From: Argyresthia goedartella
Lineage: Eukaryota; Arthropoda; Insecta; Lepidoptera; Argyresthiidae
Length of the DNA stretch: 64,000 nt
Direction of reading: 5' to 3'
NCBI GenBank assembly: GCA_949825045.1
Contig: OX463836.1
Location: 14,980,329 to 15,044,328 of the forward strand
Of this stretch, positions 23,901 to 35,900 are shown piece by piece. Both the position numbers and the translations under genes were made by a program. Numbering within the stretch: the first letter of the stretch is position 1; each line of letters opens with the position of its first letter. A model generated the notes under the pieces. The model was not told the DNA's origin. It did not search any database and was given only the letters and a program-made list of their open reading frames with translations.

Positions 23901-26900
23901 AGCGGGCAACGTTTTACTGCAATATGTGGCAGCAACATGACGAATGTATATCCACAAAAGATGTATGCAGCATAGCCCTGATGAGCCCTGCCACCAGTTA
24001 GATTTTCCTTTGTGTTAATAGAAATAAATAAAAGATAATAGATACTTGTAGATCATATTTTATTAAGCTTCATCATCATCATCTTCTCTAACAATCACAT
24101 TGTCAAGAAACTGTGCTGGTGGCAATATATTGTTCTGATACCGAGCCCACCCAAGATACCATATGATTGTCATCACATGAGCACAGCATCCTACAGTTCT
24201 TTTCCCTGTTATGCAGCTACAGTAATATCCACAAATTCCATCCCGCCAATCACTAGACTCATTTTTCAACAAGACATAAGTGTAATATATTTTATTGCTT
24301 TGGTGCCTTGATCTGATCCTGCCTCTTAGACTTGGGTAACTCCTGAGTAAGATATAATATGACACACATATCGCTTGACGTCCATTATATACTAGTTAGA
24401 TCCCAGCGATATGAATCATATCTTACTCCCCAAACAAATCTCGCTCTCTGCCCAGGCTACACTAAACACAGTTGTGTGAGAACAAACCAACAAAACCAGA
24501 CGTCTTCCAGTTTTAAAATGTCACTATTAGGCAAACAGCAACCTTATCACCTCAACATTTGGTCTACATTTGGTCCACATTTTGTTGGCAAATACACAAT
24601 TGACCAAACCAACCGCACGTATTTCAGTCTTAAATGTCACTTTTAGGCGAATAGCAACCTTATCACCTTAATCCTTGGTCCAAATTTGAGCCGGATACCT
24701 AGTAGTAGCGATAGCGAAGGCGAACACACACTAACCGCACCGGACGGATCGACGGCGCCGAAGGAATCGACCACGCTGCTCTCGCGCGTTGCTCTGTCGC
24801 ACTCGCACGCCACGCATGACCGGATAAGCATGGACAGGTGTGCGTTCACCTGTACACCAGAGCGAGATTCGCGGAAACGAACACGTGGGTTTTTTCGGCT
24901 ATCATCGGTTGGATTAAGATGAGCGAGAAAGAGTATGTGTTTGTCATACTATAATAGGCATAATGTTTCCAAAAGTTTGCTTATTGATTTGAATCTTATC
25001 GCATTGCAATAAGCTCGAAAAGCAATAAAAAATCTATGGGATATAACGTTCATAATAATGTATGAAGAAGCTATGGAGGCCTCAGATCGCTGCCAAGGCA
25101 AAAGTGATCAAGGGATCGAAGCGGGCAATAAAAAGTGGTCTCTAGGTAAGTTGGTTAAGGCATAGTTCAAATAATGAAATTAAAATGCAACTGTTGCAAT
25201 TCGTTTGTTTATATATTTTGTATTGAGTAGGTTATTTTTCGAGACTCTTCCAACTCATCAACTCATTAAACAAATATAAGAGCCTTGTGAGATAAAAGAG
25301 TAAGAAATAAGTGGGAGTTGGAGCGTTATGAGAAGCCATAGATTTGAATGAGTGAGATATGATAGAGATATAATGTGTCACCGAATCAATAGATATTAGA
25401 TATGATTACTCCCTATAAAGACACACTTTGCGCAAGTCTACTGCCTCTAAGTAATACTGTCTCATGTGATGACATTATTCCAGGGACATTCAACATTTCA
25501 AAGCTTTCACTTATTTCAATAGCAAAGGTACCATTTGCACGAATGTGTTCTCCATAGTATGACCTGGCTTGCTTGATTTGGTATACTTAACAAGATTAAG
25601 TCTGATATAGACATTACAGGGAACACATTTATATGTGGTAATTGGGCATCATTTATTCTAAGGAAATTGGCTCGGTGTCTATTAGTTGATGCTCAAGCAC
25701 ATAGTCGCCTAAATAATTTGGCGAATTCTACCTCTGTGTCGCTCTATCTAAGATGGCTTGAGCATCAGAACGTCAGTTATAAGCGGATGGAAATTGTTTA
25801 ATATTGCTGCACAAATTCTAAAATCACTCATTAAGTTTTGGCATGCAAGATTAAAATATTTATTCCGAAACATTTTAAAATCACGCTTGAACCGGCCATT
25901 TACGACTTCAACTACCCATCTACACAAGGTTACAAATCGAGATTTGTTTGCTTTGATGGTTGACAATTGTGTTTCCCCTACATCTAAAGTCTCTGGCTTA
26001 TGCACCGAGAAACCCAATGAGGTTAGTAAACCAATAGCATCTCGAAATCCTCTATCCAGCAAAAAGATATCATTTTCTTGAAAATAGCTTCTAAGAGCAC
26101 CACTTGCAGCAAAAAGCTGTTTCATGATATCTGCATCTGTAGTTATAGCAGCATAAGGCCCAAAGACATCTAAAATAAATCCATCTGTTGTTACTACCAT
26201 AAAAGGCTTCAATAAATTACTATATTTATGTAAGCTGTATGACTCTTTTTGAAAGAGGTAGTTTGATGATTTTTGTAAATATATATATGTGCCATCAAAG
26301 ATTACTATTGGATTTCTTTCCTGGGTTCCAAAGAGACCCTGTGGTATTAAAAGGTTTCTACTTGATAGGCTCGATCTTGGAACATTACCAACGCCAATAT
26401 ATAATGGAACATATGACTGCAATAAGCAGTCACATGTATTTTTTACATATTGGCAGACTGCACGAGTAGATATGCTAAACAATGAAGCAATGCGTCGAAT
26501 GAATGCGTCTGGGCATGTACCTCATAAGAATGAGGTACATGCCCAGAGCAGTTTTAGGTTTTCGGCACATATTTCTCAATTGCGGTATGCAGGCTAGGAT
26601 TGACAGAAATTGCAATATGGATAACCCTGTCCAGTATCGAGTGGTGCTATTATTCATGTTTTCAACATTTTCAAAGTCCACTGAGTTATTTACATTTCTT
26701 CTTAATATATCAAGCATTTCAGTCACATGATCTTGATTAAAATCAGTTACGAATTCATATTCTGCAAGAATATCCCAATTGTATAATCCTAAATGTTCTT
26801 CACACACTCGAGCATTTTGGGTAATGTATAGTTTTAGATGTGTAAGAATATGTTTTTTCAAATACATTGGTACACGTTTTCTCTCTTGATTTGTACAATC

Positions 26901-29900
26901 CGGAACGAAACAATGAGTAGGAGTATCAGGCGTCCTACTATAATCATTTAATGTAAATGTTAGCACAGGCTCTTGGAGAATGTTTCTATAGTTTGTACTA
27001 GCCGAACTGGGAGGCTCCCTGATGCTGCTAGATGCACTGAGGAATAGATTGGGTTGTTCCAGAATATCCTCATTTGAACTTGAAGGCTCTACAACTGCAA
27101 CTAGTGGTGGTTGCCGGTGAGCTCTGAGCCAACAAGCATTACATGCTAGGACATTTGCAGGCATCTGTAATTGTAAAACCATTTTTTATTTAGAATAGAT
27201 TCAAAAAGGAGAGGTTTTCAGAAAGTTTTTATTTAGGTATAACAAACATCACGATTTGGAAAGTGGAGTGTTGAAAAGTGGGCAAAGATGTGCTAATGCC
27301 ACCCCGTATGAGAAAATGAGTGAAGCTATGTTATGATCATATCATGATTTTTCACCAGATTATTCACTGATCAAACTGAAATAACATCAAGTTACATAAA
27401 ATTGATTGAGTTCTGATTGTTTTCGTAACATCCGTAGTGTTTAAAGAGTAGATTTTATGAAGTTTTAAGTTAGCTATCAAGTTGGTTATTATCTTGGATA
27501 GAGTATACAAAACCATTTTTTAACACCCGTAGTCCGACAAAAACAAAAAGGTCAAAAGTAGAATATCTCTGACCGACCACGAACGTGCGCAGTGAGCGGG
27601 GCAGCGGGCTATATTATTTATTACATTAACTATGTAGTTTTTTTTTGTATTTTGATTTATCATAGTCTGTGACTTGTGTTTGTGTGTGAGTCTACTCGAT
27701 TCCCAAAAATTACGACTCGGCGACTGGGACATCACTAATGGACAAGAAATGGTGACCTGTTGACATTGACGTGACATACCAGTGTTGCCATAATAAATTA
27801 TTGTTCTGGGTGGCAGTTTTATTTAAAATAATAATTATTTTAAAATCACAAAAACTAAAAAACGGCGGTTTTAAAAATATATCATGATATATATTTAGAA
27901 TCCCCAGATTATATTCTTTCATATAAATACGGTTTTAGCTCGGTTCATGACTATTTTGAATAAAGTACCAACTCTGTAGGAAAAAGATCACATCTCCTTT
28001 CTTTGTGACATTCTGCAACTTGACAATATAAGCTGTGGTTCCATTATAGTTACATCATGAATGTATTTTTTTTCAATAAAAAACAAACAGCTTGAAAATA
28101 CGTTGTTGACGTCCTAAAAATGTTTGAAATTTAATCGCTCATATTTTTAAGCAGATAATACTCTGAAAAATATGTTGGAAAAGGAACCAAGGTGAATATT
28201 GTCTTAATACTAATAATATCATATATATAGTATACGTTGAAATATTCTCGAATCGAAAATTATTATGGTATTAAGTTTGTATGGAAAATTCCCAATAGGG
28301 TAAAATTACATTGATACAATTTTATTATAAAACCTTGATGACAGGTTGTTCATTCAGTGCGCACGTATTGTGTGTCGCTCCGCTATTAAAGTCAAAAATC
28401 TTCATATTACGGATATTAAAAAATATTAAAATTACACAAGTCGAGAAAATATGAGACAGTCAAATTAGTGTGATAAATTAAACCAGTGCAAATCAGGTGA
28501 CAAAGTGGTTTGAAGAAAACTTATTTGCTAAGCCGCGTCACCCAGCAACCGTTTTACCGTGCGTCATCCAAGGCCGGTCATTGATCCACATCTTTTCGCC
28601 TGCTCCAGCGTATTGCGCCATCTCTGTCAGGCCGCGGCGTTCGTTAACCCCGAGCATTTCGCTTGCTCGAGTGACTACGCTTGTCTCTGTCTAGCCTGCA
28701 GAGCACCACTGCGCCAGCGTCGCACATCCGCACGGCAAGTCTGCACACATACACACTCATCACCACCAGTATCGCAGTGAGTCATCTACACATAACGTCG
28801 GCCGCCCATAGCTTGAATATGAACTGCACCGCTTGTAAAAGGGCTATTGATTCCATTCCATTGAACTGCTCCAGTGTCTGGCTTGCCGCTTTCCATATCA
28901 TTACCAATGCCTGAATATGCCCCCAGCTTACTATCTGGCTAACACCGCACAGCTACGCGAAGAGTGGCAGTGCTCGCAATGCATAAATGTTAGTACGCGA
29001 AGAGGAGCAAGGAACGACAACACCCCGACTAGAAAACAACACGACTTACAAGAGTTTATCCTCTCCAATACGGCTGACATCACAGATATGTCATGCGTTG
29101 AATTGCTGGTTAATACCTCCGCCTCTGAGGACCTCAACAACACATCTCTGAGTCTCACGGTGGAGCGACCAAAACCAGAAGGTAACAATCCCCCGCTGGC
29201 CCCTACGCCAACACCGGACACCGTCGGATCCATGACTGCAGAACAACTTACCAGAATATTGGACTCCAGGCTCACAGGTATTCTGAACACTAATCTGAAT
29301 GAAGTTGCTGCGATCTTATCGAAGAGGATCAGTCAAGCCTGTGCACAACTGAAAGAAGAGTTTACAGCGACAACAAACACGCTCTCTACCACACTATCAG
29401 ACTCTATTTGTTTTCTACCCTCAGGTAGTCTCTTTATAAGTAATATTTTACTACCGATGGAAAAGATTGTAAGCTAAAACGAAGTTTGCAAAATAACTCT
29501 GTTACATTTAAATACTTAATCCTTTTACAATTATGTCTTGATTTCATTTATGATATAAGTTTTAAGAGGTTAGTTTTAGCCTGCTAAACATCTGTTAATG
29601 CTTATGAACTAGGATTAAATCTGCACTGGGTTGTATCATTTTATGTCTCAAGTAAATAAAGATCTTTTAAAAACAAAAACAACTATTTGTAAGGTGTCAG
29701 AAATGGGTTTAAAGATTGAAAATATGGAGCGCGAAAATGACAAACTACGCTCGGAACTAATTGAATTTAAAAATGAACAAACATTTGCCGGAACAATGGA
29801 ACAACAAAATTATTATGCCGACCTCAAACTGGAGCTAAACGATAGTATTCAGTCAAGCCTGTCAAACGACGTTGAGCTAGCGAATATTCCCGAATCCGCA

Positions 29901-32900
29901 AACGAGTCTGTGGGACATATTGTCATTTCTGCCGCCGCGAAGCTCGGTCTCACGCTACAGGAGCACGACATTGTGAGCGCGACCCGTGTAGGAGCCCGGC
30001 GCAACCGCGCAGATGAAGCCCAGCGGAACAAGCCTCGCCCCATTACCGTGCGCCTGTCCCGGAGGAGGCTTCGCGACGACCTCATCGCCGCGGCGCGTGT
30101 GAGAAGAGGGGTAACAACCGCCGATATGGGTCTCCCTGAACACCAACCAGGCAAGTTCTACGTTAACGAGCGGCTCACTAAAACCAACAGGGTGCTATTG
30201 GCAAAGGCCCGTTCGCTAGCCGCTTTCAATGGCTGGAGATTTGTCTGGGTAAGAGAGGGACACATAATGGCAAGAGAACACGATAAGGGTACATTCCACA
30301 CGATCCGCTCCGAGGGAGATCTATTGCGGGTTTTCCCAAAGACAGTGGGACAGGAAGACACATAGAAACTGCACGATCCTAAGTCATACAGTGTTATTAA
30401 CCCATCATGAAAGAATAGTGGTTTTATTTTTAATGAAACTGCTTTTACAAATGATTTGCATACTTATGAATATTTATTGTTCTATATTTGTTATGAAAAT
30501 AATGCCCAACTGTTCCCTATTATTTAAATATAATGATATAATTTGTATTATATTATATTCGCGTTTATATATTACATGTACGTTTATGTTTATCAGTGTG
30601 GATTACTTAATATGCTTGGTTAATTTAAATGATAGTAAATGTGTTCTTTGCCTACGTATCTATTTTTCAAAAACAAAACTGGTTATTTTCCCCTGGCAGA
30701 AAGAATTAAAGTGCGAAACTTGGACGAGAGATAGAACTGGCTTTTATTTGATATCACTTACATAGGGCGCACTGTAAGTTTCCGGAACTGGCCACTTACA
30801 TAAACAATATTTAAAAATTTATTGCAACATTTGAAAATAGAACTCTTTGGCTGTAGAATGCAGTTTGTTTCATCTGACTGCCTTTTGTTTTTACCTTGTG
30901 GCGCCATTTAAAAAATTGTGTGTCTGCATCAACATGGATTTAACTCGGGAAAATTTTCGTAGTATGATTTTCTACGATTTTAAGTGTAATTTGACAGCTC
31001 AACAGAGCATCGCTCGGCTTGAAACAGCTTTTGGCAATGAAGCACCATGCAAGACAACTGTTTATAGCTGGTTTGCAGAATTCAAGCGTGGTCGTATCAA
31101 TCTCAGTGACGAATCTCGCGATGGTCGGCCGTCCACCGCTGTGACCAACAAAAACATCGATGCTGTGCGCCGTATGATTGAAACAGACAGGCATGTGACC
31201 TACCATGAAATTCGCGCATCCTTAGAAATAGGCATGAGTCAAATACAATTAATCCTACACAAACATTTGGGTGTGAGAAAGCTGTGCTCGCGGTGGATCC
31301 CACACAACTTGACCGAGGCTCAAAAAACGGACCGCGTCACTTGGTGCAGTGCCATGCTTACCAGATTCAACGAAGGTGCGTCAAATTTGGTGTGGGACAT
31401 AGGTTACTATGTCCCACACCAATAAATCCATGTTTCGTCACCTGTTAAGGTGACGAAACATGGATTTATTGCTACGATCCCTAAAACAAAGCAGCAATCG
31501 AGCGTATGGGTCTTTCAAGATGAGCCGAAACCAACCAAAGTGGCGCGCGTGAAAAGTGCATCTAAGCGGATGATTGCTTCTTTTTTTAATAAAACTGGAC
31601 ACGTGGCTACTGTTGCTTTAGAGAATCGTCGTACAGTGAATAGTGACTGGTACACGACCATTTGTTTGCCGGAAGTTATTGACGAACTCCGTAAAAATAA
31701 CCGTAAACGCCGTATCATCCTGCACCACGACAATGCTAGTTCTCACACGGCCAGACAGACAAACGACTTTTTGAAGGCGAAAAATGTAGAACTCATGAGT
31801 CATCCTGCATACAGTCCCGACCTGGCACCTTGTGACTTTTTTCTGTTCCCAAAAATTAAGAACCAATTACGCGGTCAACGATTTTCATCACCAGAAGAGG
31901 CTGTCGAGGAGTATGAAAAACACGTTTCAGAGGTCACCACAGAGGAGTGCCACAAAGGTTTTCAAAACTGGTTTCATCGAATGAAAAAGTGCATAGACGC
32001 CAAGGGAGATTATTTTGAAAAACAATAAATTAATTTTGTACCTTTAATAGTATTTTTCATATTCATTCCGGAAACTTACAGTGCGCCCCACGTATTTGCA
32101 GCTATGGTCTCCTATAAATCTAAGTTAGTTAACATTAAGGTGGGTCTATTTAATGCGGGATCTCTGGGTACAAAACATGATGAGACAATTGTGGCTTTTG
32201 GGAGGCAGTCACCAGATATTGTAGCGATAAATGAGACCTGGCTTCGAAAGGGCACTGAGGGCTGTGCCCCGAGTGTGCCCGGGTATCGACTACGTCATAT
32301 CCCGAGACCTTCTGCGCGTCTCAGTCGTGGTGGTGGGGTCGGCTTTTATGTCAAACAAGGCGTAGCTGCTCGGACTATCCCGCACCCACCCAACACTGGC
32401 GGTGTCGAACAGATGTGGCTGTCTCTCAACTTGAAATCTACAAGGTTGATAGTAGGTACTGCTTACCGTCCTCAGTGGTTAGATGTAGACTTATTTTTTG
32501 ATGGACTCACTGAATCTATTACTTCTTTTACTCGATACGATAGGATCATGTTGGTAGGGGACTTCAATATAAATACCCTTAATATGCATGACTCGAAAAC
32601 AAGAAAACTGGAACTATTTTTAAAGACTACTAATTTAGTTAATCGCGTAACGGAACCCACTCATTTCACAGATAATAGTGCAACACTAATAGACTTAATA
32701 TGTACCGATGCTCTATTAGTGCAAAATGTGGATGTTTATTATGCACCGGATTTGGGAGCACATGCTATGGTAACTGGAGAGTTTAAGATAAAGAAAGAGA
32801 AGTCACCAAACAAAAAAATTACATATCGACCGCTAAAGTCAATTGATGATAAAGAGTTTAACAGGGAGCTAGATTCCTACAATTGGGATAAAATATCTGA

Positions 32901-35900
32901 ATTACAAAATGTAAATGAGATGGTAAATGCCTTCAGTAAACTTATTTTGGACTTATTCGATAAATATGCCCCTGAAAAAACCATGGTTCTACGCGATAAG
33001 CCAAAGCCTTGGTTAACTAGTAATATGAGATACATGATGAAACTTCGGGATGAATCTCACAGCAAATATCGTAGATCTAAGAATGAATCAAATAGAGAAA
33101 GGTATAAAACTCTCAAAAACCTAGTCAACGTGAGCATGTTCCATGAAAGGAAGGCTTTCTTTGAACAGAAAATCAATCAGAAGATAAATAATCCAAAACA
33201 TTTGTGGAAAAATTTAAAAGAAACAGTACTTCCGAATTTCAAAAATGATGCGGACATACCAGCACATCTATTCAGATGTGCTGGTATGTCTGCATTATCC
33301 GTCGGCTGGATCATTCGATCCAGCCGACATAAATGACCACTTTACTAGAATTCTCACTAATGAGGTACAGCTGTCTCAACTAACATATTTTGAACATCAT
33401 AAACACAGTAGTACAGCAAATTTCAAATTAAACACTGTGACTAATACTACTGTTACGAGCGTGGGGGTTCTTATTTGATAGAAAAACACGAATTAATCCA
33501 CTAAATAAAACACTCACTTTATTACCCAAATTACGCACTTACAATTCACACGAACTGTACTTAAAATCCACTAATTAAAACACACACTATTTCACTAATT
33601 ATGCACTCACTATTCACACGAAGAGTCTTTCTCTCCGAATATCCTTGTACTAGCACTCGATCGCAGTTAAAATGCAACCAACTCGCGCCGGCCGTCGGCG
33701 CCTTTTATATCCTGCGGAGCCGCTCTGGACACATTGTCCACACATATCGCGAATATTCTAGTAAGGACCAGCGTGCGGGCCGAGAACATTCGAGACCATA
33801 TATGTCTCTCTCTAATGGTGCACTCTCTCTGTCACTCCCTTCTCGAATGTTCCGAGTATAGCTATCTCTTTCTAGTAGTGCTATCTCTGTCACACACTTC
33901 TCGAATGTTCCGAGTATAGCTATCTCTTTCTAGTAGTGCTATCTCTGTCACTCCTACCGGATATTTCGCCATATAACGATTTGTGCTTCAGAGGCCCATA
34001 AGGGGTCCTGAAAACGCCTGAAAACGGGTTTTCAGGTTATGGCGTCATCTGATAGAGGGTGCCCTGAAACGGACTGAAAACATGTTTCAGGCGCCTGAAA
34101 ACGACGGCAACTTGGGTGAAATTTCGATCTTTAGATATGTGATAGAGTAACTTCTGAAACGGCCTGAAATGACTTTTCAGCCTGCTGAAAACGCCTCTAA
34201 AGCACTGAAATTGACGTTCAAAGTTTTTGACCTAAACTACCGGCGTAACACTACGATTGCTAAGATAATTCTCTCAATTGATACGAATGCGCAAGGTGTG
34301 GACGGTATAGTCATGGATATGATCGTAATGACACTCCCCTCCACTCTCGATGTTATTACTACAATAGTGAACAAATCTATCATGTCCTCTGAATTCCCGG
34401 AACTTTGGAAAACAGCATTGGTTCGACCCATACCCAAGAATAACAATCCAGTCAGCTTTAAAGATCTGAGACCAATAAGTTTGCTACCGTATTGGTCCAA
34501 AATTCTGGAGAGAACTATTTATGATCAGGTTATTCATTATTGCGAAAAAAATAGCATCTTACCATTACACCAGTCAGGCTTCAGAAAGGGGAGAGGTACT
34601 TCCACGGCGCTCCTTGATGTGGTGGATAATATACTTGGTTCGCAAGATGTCGGCAAAATTACGATATTGGCGTTACTAGATTTTTCGAGAGCATTTGACT
34701 GTATTAATACTGCTCTGCTACTGTCGAAACTCACTCATTATGGCTTCGACATTGAATCTCGCAAATGGTTCGATAGCTACCTTAAAAATCGGCAACAGCG
34801 AGTTCTTCGCAAATTGGATGGCCCGTGTACTTCTTCAGAATGCGTTCCAATGGACATAGGCGTTCCTCAGGGGTCCATATTGGGGCCTCTTTTATTTATT
34901 ATATATACTGCCGATATAGTCAAGGCAATCTCCAGTTGCAAATACCATATATACGCTGACGATCTACAGCTCTATATCCCACTGGACGTTGGTAATTTCC
35001 AAGCTGCTATGGACAAAATAAATTACGATCTTGACTGTATCTCAAAGTGGTCATCGAGAAACTCACTTGCCCTGAATCCACTGAAATCTAAATATATGAT
35101 CATAGGTACGCGATTACAAATCCAGAAGGCGTTACTTCTAGATCCAGTTTTGTTAATTTATGGAGTGCCATAGAACGCGTAACTGAAGCACGCAATCTAG
35201 GAGTGACGATGGACGATAGTTTAAGATTTGAGAAACATGTAGCTGAGCTAGTTCGCAACTGTTTTTATAGGCTAAAAGTATTCTATGGTATTAGAAATTA
35301 CATAAGTGTGGAAATGCGTGTCACGCTATGTGAAACATTAATCCTGTCGAAACTTAACTACTTAACAGTTTATGGCCCCTGTTCAAGTTCAAGTTCAAAG
35401 TTCTTTATTACTGTAGATATCAACAATGTTCTTAGTACACGTCATATTTACCACTTCTTTACATTGGACCACTGTGAGGAAAGAAGGGCAAGAAACTCCC
35501 ACAGATTGACTTACGAGATAACTTTAAAGGTATTTGTATAATCTTAACATTGAGTTCAGTGTTAACTCCATGCGTTTTTATCATTAACATGATGTTGGAC
35601 GTCATAGTATCCCTTTTTACACAAAGATGTTTTTATACGGTTTTTGAATAGCTCAAAAGGCAAATTCAAAATCTCCAGAGGTATCTTGTTGTAGAAGATA
35701 ATACATTGACCTTTAAAGGAATTGCTAACCTTCGCGAGTCTAAACCGGGGTGTAACAAGTTGGTGATTATTTCTTAGGTTAATATCACAGTTATCGCTAA
35801 TTGGGATATGTTCCAAGGTTCTTACGTACATACATTATACAGGAAAACATTATGTCTTCTGCAGCGAGTACCGAACGCACGCTACTGCTATCCTATACCT

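Larger units (their letters stand above)
24063..27164 (-). pseudogene. ISL2EU/Harbinger-like transposase gene (zinc region, DDE_4, SWIM), interrupted
   Basis: Read on the minus strand, an acceptor (ttacag) precedes MPANVLACNACWLRAHR at 27164. A Cys/His region THCFVPDCTN...YITQNARVCEEHL follows, then the helix-turn-helix stretch IRRIASLFSISTRAVCQYV. The DDE_4 core has VIFDGTYIYL (Asp), FLLDRGFRDA (Asp) and RWVVEVVNGRFK (Glu). After a stop at 25748 the homology continues as PNYLGDYVLEHQLID, KQARSYYGEHIRANGTFAIE and ends at 25440. A final block at 24063-24365 has GRIRSRHQS and the SWIM-type zinc motif CSCITGKRTVGCCAH. The gene is broken by a roughly 1.1-kb insertion, stops and a hairpin frameshift. 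Predicted role: transposase. Confidence 0.8.
30765..32088 (+). mobile_element. mariner transposon (DD34D)
   Basis: The terminal inverted repeats are GGGCGCACTGTAAGTTTCCG at both ends. TA precedes the left end and CA (a mutated TA) follows the right end. The 1324-bp element holds one transposase frame and is inserted between ORF1 and ORF2 of the host retrotransposon. Confidence 0.92.

Noticed and set aside
29849..30361. Antisense open frames over ORF1
   Set aside because: They are GC-rich shadows of the FP-type domain on the plus strand.
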